Source: CADEED01 sp035761265 (GTDB taxonomy: Bacteria > Pseudomonadota > Gammaproteobacteria > Steroidobacterales > Steroidobacteraceae). Taken from it: a stretch of DNA of 44,429 bases. A program made the translations under genes and the position numbers. Every line of letters begins with the position of its first letter. The stretch's first letter is position 1. This document shows positions 26,701 to 35,836 of the stretch, piece after piece. The stretch spans positions 1 to 44,429 of the forward strand of contig DASTRL010000080.1 in NCBI GenBank assembly GCA_035761265.1, read 5' to 3'. The notes under the pieces were generated by a model. The model saw only the letters and a list, made by a program, of their open reading frames with translations, was not told the origin of the DNA and ran no database searches.

Positions 26701-28882
26701 GCCGGGCCTCCGCGATCGCCGCGGCCAGCGCGCGCACGTCCGCGCGCGCGAAGATGTCCGTGGCGCTCGCCGTCATGCGTCGCGTCCAGTTCGAATACTC
26801 CGTGCTGGTGCCGGGCAGGTTCACGGGTTCCAGCATGCCTGTCATGTCCTCCAGTTGCACGGTGACCAGCGCCGCGGCGCTGCGCGCCAGGTACACGTGC
26901 ACGGCGCGCGCGAGGTCGACGGAATATTCCGGTATTCCTTGCTCGTCCGGCCAGAGCCCTTCGCGACGCAGCGCGCGCAGCAGCCGCGCGCGCTCCTCGC
27001 CGCGCTGCGCGCGTGCCCGCACGCCGGTGTCCGCATCCGCATAGAAGCCGAGGCGCTCCCACAGGTCGATGTCGTGGCCGCTCCACCAGCCATGCAGCGT
27101 GGGCAGGTCGTGCGTGGTCACGGTGGCGAGCGCCTGGCGCGCATAGTCCGCGGGCGCGACGAACTCGCCCTCCTTCTGTTCGAACATGGCCACCTTGTAG
27201 TGATACACCCCGAAGCGCGGCAACGCGCGGCGGATCTCGTCGGGCACCACGCCCAGGTCCTCGCCGACCACCAGGCATTGCTGCCGCCGGCTTTCGAGCG
27301 CCACCACGGCCAGCAGGTGGTCGAGTGGATAGTGCACGTAGCCGCCGTCGGCCGACTTGAAGCCGCGCGGCACCCACCACTGCCGGAACAGCGCCATGAC
27401 GTGATCGAGCCGCAGCGCGCCGCAGTGGCGCATGCTGGCGCGGATCAGCGCCACGAACGGCGCGTAGGCCGCGCGTCGCAGCGCGCGGGGATCCTGCGGC
27501 GGAATGCCCCACTCCTGGCCTGCCACGCCGAGCGGATCGGGGGGCGCGCCGATGGCGGCGCCGAGGCAGTACAGCGACTGGTCCGACCAGGTCTCCGAGC
27601 CCGAGGCGTTCACACCCACCGCGTAGTCGCCGTACAGGCCGACTTCGAGCGCCAGCTCGCGTCCGAGCTGGCGCACGGCCTCGAGCTGCTGCGCCGCCAG
27701 CCACTGCAGGTACCCGTGGAAATCGATGGCGTCCGCGTGCGTCTCCGCAAAGCGCCTCACCGCCGCGCCCGCCGGATCGCGATATTCATCCGGCCAGTTG
27801 TGCCAACCCGCGGCCGTGCCGTGCGTGCGCCGCATGTGCGCATCGAGCGCGTCGAACACGGTGTGCAATCTCAGCGCCTCGCCGCGCTCGCGCAGGAACG
27901 CCCGGCAGGCGGCCGCGCGCGCCGTATGCCGCGCCAGGTGCTCGGTGCGGAAGCGCTCGAATGCGGCTTCGAGCACCGGCATCTTGAGACTGGCCACGCC
28001 GGCATAGTCCACGTGCGCGGCGGCGCGCACCTTCGCGAGACGCGCACGGAATCCGGGATCCGCCATGATGGCCTGGGCGCGTCGCGAACCCTGCACTTCG
28101 AGCACCGCCGACACGTCGATGTACAGCACGTTCAACGCGTGCCGGCTGGAGGCGCTGTACGGCGAGCACTGCGTGGCATCCGACGGGAACAGCGCATGCA
28201 CCGGGCTGATGCCGACGAAGTCCGCACCCTGCGCCGCCGCGAGGCGCAGCACTTCGTGCAGGTCCGTGAAGTCGCCGATGCCCCAGTTGTGATCCGAGCG
28301 CAGCGTGTAGAGCTGCACGGCCACGCCCCAGAGCCTGCGGCCCGCCGCGAGCGACGGCGGCTCGTGGCATCGGCCGGGCGTCACGATGAGCGGACAGCCC
28401 GCGGGTCCGGCGAATTCATGCGCGATGCGCAGGCGATGGTAGCCCGACGGCAGATCATCCGGCAGCGGCAGGTCGCGCATCACGAACCAGTGCCCGTCCC
28501 GCTGGTACGAGCCGCGCTCGGGCAATTCCCAGACGCGCGCCTCGCCGGCGCGCTCACCCCCGCCCTCGAGCTCGACCGTCCAGCGCAGCGCCGCGTCGTG
28601 CTCCAGCGCCGGCGTGTTGATGGGCACGGCGCGCGCGCCAGCGCGCAGCACCGCGACCTCGCCCAACAAACCCGCCGGATGCGCGGCCTCGGACTCGCGG
28701 ATCTGCGCCTCGAGCGTCGCGACATCATCGAGCCGGCAGTGCATGGCCCGCAGGATCGCGGCCTTGGTTTGCAGCGAGAAGCGTTTCAGCTCGCCCTGGT
28801 AGTCATGGTACGCATCGCCGATGCCGCGCGCCCGGGCGAGGCGTTCGATCAGCGGGCCGAGCCGCTCGAGGTCAGCGCACAC
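26690..28882 (-). CDS. malQ: 4-alpha-glucanotransferase (amylomaltase)
   Basis: A 730-residue GH77 enzyme that transfers alpha-1,4-glucan segments between chains and releases glucose. An N-terminal extension domain precedes the catalytic barrel. Catalytic residues appear in ALRLDHVMALFRQWW (nucleophile Asp), VVGEDLGVVP (acid/base Glu) and TTHDLPTLHGWW. GTG at 28882 was chosen because it gives an E. coli-like N-terminus (LIERLARARGI...) and an 11-bp overlap with glgX; an ATG at 28924 is possible. It works on the short chains left by GlgP and GlgX. Confidence 0.94.
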   Translation of the reverse strand: MCADLERLGPLIERLARARGIGDAYHDYQGELKRFSLQTKAAILRAMHCRLDDVATLEAQIRESEAAHPAGLLGEVAVLRAGARAVPINTPALEHDAALRWTVELEGGGERAGEARVWELPERGSYQRDGHWFVMRDLPLPDDLPSGYHRLRIAHEFAGPAGCPLIVTPGRCHEPPSLAAGRRLWGVAVQLYTLRSDHNWGIGDFTDLHEVLRLAAAQGADFVGISPVHALFPSDATQCSPYSASSRHALNVLYIDVSAVLEVQGSRRAQAIMADPGFRARLAKVRAAAHVDYAGVASLKMPVLEAAFERFRTEHLARHTARAAACRAFLRERGEALRLHTVFDALDAHMRRTHGTAAGWHNWPDEYRDPAGAAVRRFAETHADAIDFHGYLQWLAAQQLEAVRQLGRELALEVGLYGDYAVGVNASGSETWSDQSLYCLGAAIGAPPDPLGVAGQEWGIPPQDPRALRRAAYAPFVALIRASMRHCGALRLDHVMALFRQWWVPRGFKSADGGYVHYPLDHLLAVVALESRRQQCLVVGEDLGVVPDEIRRALPRFGVYHYKVAMFEQKEGEFVAPADYARQALATVTTHDLPTLHGWWSGHDIDLWERLGFYADADTGVRARAQRGEERARLLRALRREGLWPDEQGIPEYSVDLARAVHVYLARSAAALVTVQLEDMTGMLEPVNLPGTSTEYSNWTRRMTASATDIFARADVRALAAAIAEARRGQ

Positions 28883-30941
28883 GTTGCAGCGCCAGCGCCT
28901 GGTGGGCGCCCACCTTGACCGCACCCGCGGGCAGCCGGAACCCCGCGAGCACTCCGACGGGATGCGCGGTGTCGATGACCACCTGCCACCCCGGGCCGCC
29001 GGAGAACGAAGGCAGCTGGAATTCGATCTGCGCCTCGGTGGGATTCATCAGCAGCAGCATGTCCGGCGAAGAGGCCGTGCCGCCCAGGCCGATCGCGAGC
29101 GTGCGCAGGTCCGGATCGTTCCATTCGGGATCGGACATTTCATGCCCGCCGGCGTGCCACCAGGAGATGTCGCGCGCGTGGCTCGCGTGCAGCGCGCCCT
29201 TGAGGAAAGTGTCGCGGCGCAATTCCGGATGCGCACGCCGCAGAGCCGACAGCCCGCGCACGAACTGCAGCAGTGAGTCGTCCTGTTTCAGGACCGACCA
29301 GTCGATCCAGCTGATCTCGTTGTCCTGGCAGTACGCGTTGTTGTTGCCGCGCTGCGTGCGATACAGCTCGTCGCCGGCGAGCAGCATCGGCACGCCCTGG
29401 GCGAAGAACAGCGTCGTCAGCAGGTTGCGCACCTGCCGCTGCCGCAGCGCGAGGATCTGCGCGTCGTCGGTCTCGCCTTCCACGCCGCAGTTCCAGCTCT
29501 GGTTGTGGGAGTGCCCGTCCCGGTTGCTCTCGAGGTTGGCCTCGTTGTGCTTCTCGTTGTAGGTCACCGTGTCGCGCAGCGTGAAGCCGTCGTGCGCGGC
29601 GACGAAATTGACGCTGGCCGTGGGCTTGCGCCCGTTGCGCCGGAAAAGATCGCTCGATCCGGCGAAGCGTTCCGCGAAGCCGCCGAGCATGCGCCGGCCG
29701 CCGTGCCAGAACGCACGCATCGTGTCGCGATAGCGGTCGTTCCACTCCGACCAGCCGGGCGGAAAATTGCCGAGCTGGTAGCCGCCGAGGCCCAGGTCCC
29801 AGGGCTCGGCGATGAGCTTCACGTAGGCCAGCACCGGGTCCGCCTGCAACGCCGCGAAGAACGGCGAGTTGGCATTGAAGCCGGAGCGGTCGCGCCCGAG
29901 CACGGTGGCCAGGTCGAAACGGAAGCCGTCGATGCGGAACTCCTCGGTGAAATATCGCAGCGAGGACAGGATGTCGGCCTGCACGATGGGATGATCGCAG
30001 GCCACGGTATTGCCGACGCCGGTGACGTCGTCGTAGAAACGGCGGTCCGTGGCGCGATGAAAATAGTAGGCGCGGTTGTCGATGCCGCGATACGAGAGCG
30101 TCGGCCCGAGATGGTTGCCCTCCGCGGTGTGGTTGTAGACCACGTCGAGGATGACCTCGAGGCCGGCCTTGTGCAGCGTCTTGACGGCCAGCTTGAGCTC
30201 GCCCACCGCATCCTTGACCGCGTAGCGCGCCGTGGGCGCGAACCAGCCCATGGTGTTGTAGCCCCAGTAGTTGGTGAGCCCGCGCTCGCGCAGGAAGCCT
30301 TCGTCGGTGAACGCGTACACCGGCATCAGCTCCACGGCGGTCACACCCAGCGACTGCAGGTGATCGATCACCTCCGGTACGGTGAGCGCCAGGTATTTGC
30401 CGCGCCATTCCGGCGGCACGGCCGGATGCAGCTGCGTGAACCCCTTGACGTGCAGCTCGTAGATCAGCGTGTCGCGCCAGGGCACCGCGGGCTGGCGGTC
30501 GCCGTTCCAGTCGAAGGTGCCATCGATGACGCGGCAACGCGGCATGGCGTCGGCGCTGTCGACGAGGCTGGGCCTGAGGCCCTCGGGATCCGCGGGGTCG
30601 TAACCCAGGATGCTCGGATGCCACTTCGGCTCGCCGACGATGTCGCGCGCCCAGGGATCCAGCAGTAGTTTGTTGGCGTTGAAGCGGTAGCCCTCGCGCG
30701 GATCGTAGCTGCCGTGCACGCGGATGCCGTACAGGGTGCCGACGCGCGCCAGTTCCCGCTCGACGAAGCCATGGTGGATCGGCCCGGTGCGCCCGGGCAG
30801 CGTCAGGCGCGCGGTCTCGCGCGTGCCGCTGGCGTCGTACAGGCAGATGTCCACGCGCGTGGCCGCGCGCGAACGGATGGCGAAATTCACGCCCTCGCCG
30901 GTCCAGGTGGCACCGAGCGAGTCCGGGGAGCCGGCTTTCAC
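28872..30941 (-). CDS. glgX: Glycogen debranching enzyme GlgX
   Basis: A 689-residue GH13 isoamylase-type enzyme with an N-terminal CBM48 domain (LGATWTGEGVNFAIRSRAAT). The catalytic barrel has DVVYNHTAEGN, the nucleophile in GFRFDLATVLG, the acid/base Glu in LIAEPWDLG and AAHDGFTLRD. It hydrolyses alpha-1,6 branches of phosphorylase-limit glycogen. The GTG start at 30941 has TGAGG upstream and overlaps the glgB stop as GTGA. The length is close to the usual 650-710. Confidence 0.95.
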   Translation of the reverse strand: MKAGSPDSLGATWTGEGVNFAIRSRAATRVDICLYDASGTRETARLTLPGRTGPIHHGFVERELARVGTLYGIRVHGSYDPREGYRFNANKLLLDPWARDIVGEPKWHPSILGYDPADPEGLRPSLVDSADAMPRCRVIDGTFDWNGDRQPAVPWRDTLIYELHVKGFTQLHPAVPPEWRGKYLALTVPEVIDHLQSLGVTAVELMPVYAFTDEGFLRERGLTNYWGYNTMGWFAPTARYAVKDAVGELKLAVKTLHKAGLEVILDVVYNHTAEGNHLGPTLSYRGIDNRAYYFHRATDRRFYDDVTGVGNTVACDHPIVQADILSSLRYFTEEFRIDGFRFDLATVLGRDRSGFNANSPFFAALQADPVLAYVKLIAEPWDLGLGGYQLGNFPPGWSEWNDRYRDTMRAFWHGGRRMLGGFAERFAGSSDLFRRNGRKPTASVNFVAAHDGFTLRDTVTYNEKHNEANLESNRDGHSHNQSWNCGVEGETDDAQILALRQRQVRNLLTTLFFAQGVPMLLAGDELYRTQRGNNNAYCQDNEISWIDWSVLKQDDSLLQFVRGLSALRRAHPELRRDTFLKGALHASHARDISWWHAGGHEMSDPEWNDPDLRTLAIGLGGTASSPDMLLLMNPTEAQIEFQLPSFSGGPGWQVVIDTAHPVGVLAGFRLPAGAVKVGAHQALALQRVR

Positions 30942-33160
30942 GGCGCGCGCCTCAGGAACACCGCGGCGAGCGGCGGCAGGCGGATGCGCAGCGCGTACGG
31001 AAAGCCGTGCACGACGTGCTCGAAGGCCTCGTAGCTGGCCACGCCTGCGAAGCCCGAACCGCCGAATGCCGGGTAGTCGGAATCGAACAGCACCTGGTAG
31101 CTGCCGGGATCGGGCACGCCGACCCAGTAGTCCTCGCGCGGCACTGGCGTGGCGTTGAACACGCACACGATGGGCGGATGGCCATGCTCCTGGCGCAGGA
31201 AGGCGAACACGCTCTCATCCGCGTTGTGCAGGTCGCTCCAGCGAAAGCCGCTGGCCTCGCAGTCGCTGGCATGGAACTGTGGATGCCCGCGATAGAAGCG
31301 CGCGAGCTCGCGGTTGAGATCGCGCAAGGCCTGGTGCCCCGGATTCTGCAGCAGCGGCCAGTCGAGCTGCTCGTGATCGCGCCACTCGTGCCACTGCCCG
31401 AACTCCGAACCCATGAACATCAGCTTCTTGCCGGGATGCGCCGTCATGTAGCTCATGAAGAGACGATAGTTGGCGCGCTTCTGCCATTCGTCGCCGGGCA
31501 TCTTGTCGAGCAGCGAACGCTTGCCGTGCACCACTTCGTCGTGCGAGATCGGCAGGATGAAGTTCTCGGTCCAGGCGTACATGAACGAGAACGTGATCTT
31601 GTTGTGCTCGTGGCGGCGGTAGACCGGGTCCTTCTCGAAGTAGAACAGCGTGTCGTTCATCCACCCCATGTTCCACTTGAACGAGAAGCCCACGCCGCCC
31701 AGGTGCACGGGACGCGAGACGCCGGGGAAGGCCGTCGATTCCTCGGCGATGGTGAGCACGCCCGGATGATTGCCATGCGCGACGGTGTTGAACTCGCGCA
31801 GGAACGCGAGCGCTTCGAGGTTCTCGCGGCCGCCGTAGCGGTTCGGGACCCATTCGCCCGGCTTGCGGCTGTAGTCGAGGTACAGCATCGAGGCCACCGC
31901 GTCGACGCGCAGCCCGTCGACGTGGTAGCGCTCCAGCCAGTACAGCGCGTTTGCGACCAGGAAATTCTTCACCTCGTGCCGGCCGAAGTTGAAGATCTTC
32001 GTGCCCCAGTCCATGTGCTCGCCGAGTCGCCGGTCCTCGTGCTCGTACAGCGCCGAGCCGTCGAACTCGGCGAGGCCGTGGGCATCCTTGGGGAAATGCG
32101 CGGGCACCCAGTCGAGCAGCACGCCGATGCCGGCCTGGTGGCACTTGTCGACGAACGCCATGAACTCCTTCGGCGAGCCGTGGCGCGACGTGGGCGCGTA
32201 GTAGCCGACGACCTGGTAGCCCCAGCTGCCGTCGAAGGGATGTTCGGCCACGCCCATGAGCTCGATGTGCGTGTAGCCCATGTCCACGACGTAGGGAATC
32301 AGGTGCTCGGCGGCTTCCGACCAGCTGTAGAACGGCGGCTTGCGCTGCCAGTCGTGGCGCCAGCTCGACAGGTGCACTTCGTAGATGTTGATCGGCGCGC
32401 GCCGCCAGTCGGTGTGCGCGCGGCGCTGCAGCCAGGCCTCGTCGCCCCAGGTGTAGCCGTCGAGGTCGCTCACGATCGATGCCGTGTCGGGCCGCAGCTG
32501 CATGCGAAAGCCGAACGGGTCCGACTTGAGGATGACGTCGTTGCGCTGCGTGCGGATCTCGTACTTGTAGCTCGCCCCCTCGCCGATGCCGGGCACGAAC
32601 AGTTCCCACACACCGGAGCTGCCGCGCGCCTGCATGGCGTGCTTGCGTCCGTCCCAGAGGTTGAAATCGCCCACCACGCTCACGCGCCGGGCATTCGGCG
32701 CCCACACCGCGAAGTGCACGCCGCTCACGCCCTCGCGCACGCGCGGATGGGCGCCGAACTTGTGGTACAGCCCGTAGTGACGCCCCTCGCCGAACAGGTG
32801 CAGATCGAAGTCCGTGAGCTCGTGCGAAAAGAAGTAGGTGTCGTGCCGGGTGACCTCGTGCCCGCCCGGGAAGCGCACGCACAACTTGTACGGCACCAGC
32901 GGCCGCCGGTACGGAATGCTGCCTTCGAAGATGCCGGCCTCGTGGACGCGCTTGAGCTCGTGCGCACTCTCGGCCGGATCGTCCTCCCAGAACACCGACA
33001 CCGAATCGGCGCCCGGCTCGAACACGCGCACCATGGCGAGCGGCGTGCCTGCGGCGCGCGCGAACTCGTGATACCCGAGCAGCGAGCGCGGCTCGTGGTG
33101 CGTGGCCTGCAGCAGCGAGGCGATCTCCGCCCTGGTGAGTTTTCCGCTCTTGCTGGTCAT
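30938..33160 (-). CDS. glgB: 1,4-alpha-glucan branching enzyme GlgB
   Basis: A 740-residue GH13 enzyme that introduces alpha-1,6 branches. It has two N-terminal CBM48-type domains (LGYHEFARAAGTPLAMVRVF; GVHFAVWAPNARRVSVVGDF) and the catalytic barrel with DGLRVDAVASMLY (nucleophile), LTIAEESTAFPGV (acid/base) and LPISHDEVVHGKRSL. The two-module N-terminus is the long enteric-type GlgB. The ATG at 33160 shares one base with the glgP stop (TGATG). Its presence shows the operon remodels glycogen as well as degrading it. Confidence 0.96.
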   Translation of the reverse strand: MTSKSGKLTRAEIASLLQATHHEPRSLLGYHEFARAAGTPLAMVRVFEPGADSVSVFWEDDPAESAHELKRVHEAGIFEGSIPYRRPLVPYKLCVRFPGGHEVTRHDTYFFSHELTDFDLHLFGEGRHYGLYHKFGAHPRVREGVSGVHFAVWAPNARRVSVVGDFNLWDGRKHAMQARGSSGVWELFVPGIGEGASYKYEIRTQRNDVILKSDPFGFRMQLRPDTASIVSDLDGYTWGDEAWLQRRAHTDWRRAPINIYEVHLSSWRHDWQRKPPFYSWSEAAEHLIPYVVDMGYTHIELMGVAEHPFDGSWGYQVVGYYAPTSRHGSPKEFMAFVDKCHQAGIGVLLDWVPAHFPKDAHGLAEFDGSALYEHEDRRLGEHMDWGTKIFNFGRHEVKNFLVANALYWLERYHVDGLRVDAVASMLYLDYSRKPGEWVPNRYGGRENLEALAFLREFNTVAHGNHPGVLTIAEESTAFPGVSRPVHLGGVGFSFKWNMGWMNDTLFYFEKDPVYRRHEHNKITFSFMYAWTENFILPISHDEVVHGKRSLLDKMPGDEWQKRANYRLFMSYMTAHPGKKLMFMGSEFGQWHEWRDHEQLDWPLLQNPGHQALRDLNRELARFYRGHPQFHASDCEASGFRWSDLHNADESVFAFLRQEHGHPPIVCVFNATPVPREDYWVGVPDPGSYQVLFDSDYPAFGGSGFAGVASYEAFEHVVHGFPYALRIRLPPLAAVFLRRAP

Positions 33161-35631
33161 CAGATCACCGACCGTATGCCCCAGATCTTCTCGGCGTATT
33201 CGCGCACACTGCGATCGCTGGAGAAGGGTCCCATGCCGACGGTATTGAGCACCGTGCGCCGGCTCCATTCCTCGGTCTGCCGATACAGCGCGTCGACGCG
33301 ATCCTGCGCCGCGCAGTACGCGGCGAAATCCGCCAGCACCAGGAACGGTTCACCGTCGGCCGTCAGCCGATCGACGATCATGCGCGCGTACTCGGTGTCG
33401 CCGCGCGAGAAGCGGCCCTCGCGGATCATGTCCAGCGTCAGCGCCAGCTCCGGATTGGCGGCGACCAGCTCGCGTGGACTATAGCCGTTGGCGCGCAGGT
33501 TCGAGGCCTCGTCGGCCGTGAGCCCGAAGATGAAGATGTTGTCCTCGCCCACCGAGTCGCGGATCTCGATGTTCGCGCCGTCGAGCGTGCCGATGGTCAG
33601 CGCGCCGTTCAGCGCCAGCTTCATGTTGCCGGTGCCGGAGGCCTCCATGCCGGCGGTGGAGATCTGCTCGGACAGATCCGCCGCCGGCATGATGATCTGC
33701 GCCAGCGACACGTCATAGTCCGGCAGGAACACGCACTTGAGGCGCGTCAACGTGACCGGATCCTGGTTGATGGTCATGGCGACATTGTTGATGAGCCGGA
33801 TGATGGCCTTGGCCATCACGTAGCCCGGCGCCGCCTTGCCGGCGAACATGGTGGTGCGCGGCACCCAGTGCTCGTCCGGCTTCGCCTTGATGCGGTTGTA
33901 GCGCGTGATCACGTACAGGATGTTGAGCAACTGGCGCTTGTATTCGTGGATGCGCTTCACCTGCACGTCGAACAGCGAGTCGACCGACACGTCGACGCCG
34001 GTGCGCTTGTCCACTTCCTCGGCGAGCGCGATCTTGTTCTGGCGCTTGATGTCGCGGAATTGCGCGCGAAACCCCGGATCGTCCGCCGCCCAACGCAGTC
34101 GTTCGATCTCCTCGAGATCGTTCTCCCAGGCACTGCCCAACCGTTCGGTCAGCAGCCGCGCCAGCCGCGGATTCGATTGCTTGAGCCAGCGTCGCACCGT
34201 GATGCCATTGGTCACGTTGATGAAGCGATCCGGGAACATCTGCGCGAAGCCCGAGAAGATGGTCTTCTGCATGAGCTCGGAGTGCAGCTTCGCGACACCA
34301 TTGACCTTGTGGCTGCCCACGACGGCGAGGTGCGACATGCGCACGCGCCGGCCGTGCGCCTCGCCGATGATGGACAGCGTGGTCTTGGCCGCGTCATCAC
34401 CCTTGAAGCGCTTCTCGACTTCCAGCAGGAATTCCTCGTTGATGCGGTAGATGATCTCCAGGTGCCGCGGCAGGAACCGCTCGAAGTACTGCACCGGCCA
34501 GGTTTCCAGCGCCTCCGGCAACAGCGTGTGGTTGGTATAGCCGAATACGCTGCGGCAGATGTCCCAGGCCGCGGCCCAGGGCATGTCGTACTGGTCGACC
34601 AGCAGTCGCATCAGCTCCGGGATGGCAAGCGTGGGATGCGTGTCGTTCAACTGTACCGCGAGGGAGCCCGGCAGATCCTCGAGCGCGCGCTCCTCGGCAA
34701 GATGCGTCGCGAGGATGTCCTGGATGCTGGCGCTGACGAAGAAATACTGTTGCTTGAAACGCAGCTCCTTGCCCTGCGGCGTGGAGTCGTCCGGGTACAG
34801 CACGCGCGAGAGATTCTTCGCCTCGATCTGATCCTCGACCGCGGCCGGGTAGTTCCCCGCGTTGAAGTCTTCGATGTGGAACGGCTGCAGCGCACGCCCG
34901 GACCACAGCCGCAGGTGATTCACCGTGGGACTGCGGTTGCCGGGCACGAGGTGATCGAATCCCACGGCCAGGATGTCCTGGGTCTCCACCCAGCGCGAAC
35001 GTTGCGTCCCGCCGACGTCGTGAGTCGTCAACACGCGACCGCCGAAGCGCACGATGTAGCGCGCGTCGGATCGCGGGGTTTCCCACACATTGTGCAGCCG
35101 CAGCCAGGTACTGGCCGATTCGCGCTGCGCGCCGTCGGTGTCGATCGACTGCGTGAAGATGCCGTAGTCATAGCGGATGCCATAACCGGTGGCGGGGAAT
35201 TGCAGGGTCGCCAGCGAATCGAGGAAGCAGGCCGCAAGCCGGCCGAGGCCGCCGTTGCCGAGGCCCGGGTCCACTTCCAGCGCCACCACCGAATCGAAGT
35301 CGTGGCCCATGCTGGCGACCGCGGCCCGCGCTTCGTCGATCAGCTCCGAGTCCAGGCTCGAGAGCGCGTTCAGGAGCGAGCGTCCCGGCAGGAATTCCAC
35401 CGACAGGTAGCACAGCCGCTTGACCCGCGCGCGCGCCACGCGTCGCTGGGTGGCGAGCCAGCGCGCCGACAGTTCCTCGTGCACGCCGAGCGACAAGGCA
35501 TCGTATATGTCACGCGGCGTCGCGGTGTCGGGTTCCTTGCCCAGGCTGCGTGTCAGGCGGTCGTAGATGACGGCGCGCAGGCTTCCGCGCCTGAGGATCG
35601 ACCCGGCCGTCAGCGTCGGCTCATTCAACAC
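33160..35631 (-). CDS. glgP: Glycogen/maltodextrin phosphorylase
   Basis: An 823-residue GT35 phosphorylase that releases glucose-1-phosphate from glycogen. Family motifs include LSVEFLPGRSLLNAL, DPGLGNGGLGRLAACFLDSL, VQVKRIHEYKRQLLN and the PLP-lysine region EASGTGNMKLALNGALTIGT. The GTG at 35631 was chosen because GAAGG lies 8 nt upstream and the length then matches E. coli GlgP (815). An in-frame ATG at 35712 would add 27 residues of unlikely sequence that runs through the operator-like repeats. It is the first gene of glgP-glgB-glgX-malQ-cysQ. Confidence 0.94.
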   Translation of the reverse strand: MLNEPTLTAGSILRRGSLRAVIYDRLTRSLGKEPDTATPRDIYDALSLGVHEELSARWLATQRRVARARVKRLCYLSVEFLPGRSLLNALSSLDSELIDEARAAVASMGHDFDSVVALEVDPGLGNGGLGRLAACFLDSLATLQFPATGYGIRYDYGIFTQSIDTDGAQRESASTWLRLHNVWETPRSDARYIVRFGGRVLTTHDVGGTQRSRWVETQDILAVGFDHLVPGNRSPTVNHLRLWSGRALQPFHIEDFNAGNYPAAVEDQIEAKNLSRVLYPDDSTPQGKELRFKQQYFFVSASIQDILATHLAEERALEDLPGSLAVQLNDTHPTLAIPELMRLLVDQYDMPWAAAWDICRSVFGYTNHTLLPEALETWPVQYFERFLPRHLEIIYRINEEFLLEVEKRFKGDDAAKTTLSIIGEAHGRRVRMSHLAVVGSHKVNGVAKLHSELMQKTIFSGFAQMFPDRFINVTNGITVRRWLKQSNPRLARLLTERLGSAWENDLEEIERLRWAADDPGFRAQFRDIKRQNKIALAEEVDKRTGVDVSVDSLFDVQVKRIHEYKRQLLNILYVITRYNRIKAKPDEHWVPRTTMFAGKAAPGYVMAKAIIRLINNVAMTINQDPVTLTRLKCVFLPDYDVSLAQIIMPAADLSEQISTAGMEASGTGNMKLALNGALTIGTLDGANIEIRDSVGEDNIFIFGLTADEASNLRANGYSPRELVAANPELALTLDMIREGRFSRGDTEYARMIVDRLTADGEPFLVLADFAAYCAAQDRVDALYRQTEEWSRRTVLNTVGMGPFSSDRSVREYAEKIWGIRSVI

Positions 35632-35836
35632 TCGAACTACCTTCAGATTTCCGGCGAGACATTTCAGGACATTTCCGATGTCGCCTCCGACATTGCATGT
35701 GATCGAATGCAAAAACTATGTCGGAAGCGTGAGACCGGTATCATAGGGCCCTCGCGAGCGGGGGCTAGAGATTATCTGAGTTGCCTTGCGCTTCCGGCCT
35801 CGCGATGCACCAACAAAGGCTGCGAGTTGACACGGA
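35632..35836. promoter_or_regulatory. Divergent glgP / polyphosphate glucokinase control region with nested inverted repeats
   Basis: The half-site ATGTCG occurs three times: 35678-35683, inverted at 35688-35693 (spacing CCTC), and 35718-35723. CCGACAT (35687-35693) also pairs with ATGTCGG (35718-35724). Between these lies TTGCAT/ATGCAA (35693-35698 and 35707-35712) with an 8-bp spacer. TATCAT at 35739-35744 is a possible -10 for the plus-strand gene. This looks like a binding region for a sugar-responsive repressor, but I do not recognise a known operator. Confidence 0.55.

Noticed and set aside
35632..35712. 27-residue N-terminal extension of glgP
   Set aside because: The added residues do not resemble phosphorylase N-termini and cross the inverted-repeat region. 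GTG at 35631 has a ribosome binding site and gives the usual length.
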